From: an uncultured Bacillaceae bacterium
GTDB taxonomy: Bacteria > Bacillota > Bacilli > Bacillales > Cytobacillaceae
Length of the DNA: 14,101 nucleotides
Assembly (NCBI GenBank): GCA_937995745.1
Contig: CALKIU010000018.1
Span: forward strand, 1-14,101
Direction: 5' to 3'
Shown: positions 14,026 to 14,101 of the stretch, piece after piece
Numbering within the stretch: the first letter of the stretch is position 1
Layout: each line of letters opens with the position of its first letter
Notes under the pieces: generated by a model
What the model was told of the DNA's origin: nothing
Database searches by the model: none
What the model saw: the letters and a program-made list of their open reading frames with translations, nothing else
Program-made: the position numbers and the translations under genes

Positions 14026-14049
14026 AGGCGGAGGACCTTCCCTCCGCCT
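14026..14049 (-). terminator. Probable terminator of the gene entering from the right
   Basis: AGGCGGAGG (14026-14034) and CCTCCGCCT (14041-14049) are exact complements around a six-base loop. The hairpin abuts the minus-strand stop codons at 14050-14055. On the minus strand the stem is followed by GTTCATTTTCGG, a poor T-run, so termination is likely but not certain. Confidence 0.55.
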
Positions 14050-14052
14050 TTA

Positions 14053-14101
14053 TCACTGATTTTCCGTGTATTCATAAATGTTTTGCGGCAGCGGTGCCCG
14101 C
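14053..14101 (-). CDS. C-terminal end of an unidentified minus-strand gene, cut by window edge
   Basis: The frame reads RAPLPQNIYEYTENQ and stops at TGA (14053-14055), immediately followed by TAA (14050-14052) and then a perfect hairpin. The protein-like sequence, tandem stops and terminator together support the end of a real gene. Fifteen codons are too few to name it. Confidence 0.55.
   Translation of the reverse strand, partial: RAPLPQNIYEYTENQ

Overview
The window looks like chromosome from an endospore-forming member of the Bacillaceae. The grounds are an alpha/beta-type small acid-soluble spore protein, a KinB-like sporulation kinase, a PbpA-type penicillin-binding protein, a kipI/kipA-type 5-oxoprolinase set, strong AGGAGG ribosome-binding sites with several TTG/GTG starts, and a T-box-like leader ahead of proBA. 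The moderate GC content and a general resemblance to Caldibacillus or other warm-growing bacilli are only impressions. No phage genes, insertion sequences, CRISPR array, rRNA or tRNA were seen.

Layout, left to right. A ZIP metal transporter (minus) runs off the left edge. A 487-base gap follows with a promoter, a likely frameshifted gene remnant and two hairpins, then a spore DNA-binding protein gene (plus). A class B penicillin-binding protein (minus) ends at its own terminator. Diverging from it is a four-gene plus-strand unit, pxpB-pxpC-pxpA plus a Cof-type HAD phosphatase, closed by a perfect terminator shared with the convergent proBA operon. proB-proA (minus) has a 430-base leader with a sigma-A promoter, a T-box-like core and a terminator hairpin. 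Then come a KinB-like membrane histidine kinase (minus), a membrane-anchored staphylococcal-type nuclease (plus), and an acyl-CoA-dehydrogenase-fold flavoprotein (minus). The last gene has a structured, otherwise unexplained upstream region. The right edge holds a tiny plus-strand reading frame with a terminator, a second T-box-core look-alike and the last codons of a minus-strand gene.

How the genes fit together. PxpA/B/C convert 5-oxoproline to glutamate with ATP, and ProB/ProA start turning glutamate into proline, so two converging operons supply and consume glutamate. The proline branch appears to be controlled by tRNA charging. The PBP serves side-wall synthesis, the kinase probably feeds sporulation signalling, and the SASP protects spore DNA. 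The least explained parts are the non-consensus T-box core of proBA, the folded leader of the flavoprotein gene, the long pxpB/pxpC overlap and the material at 13,760-13,950.
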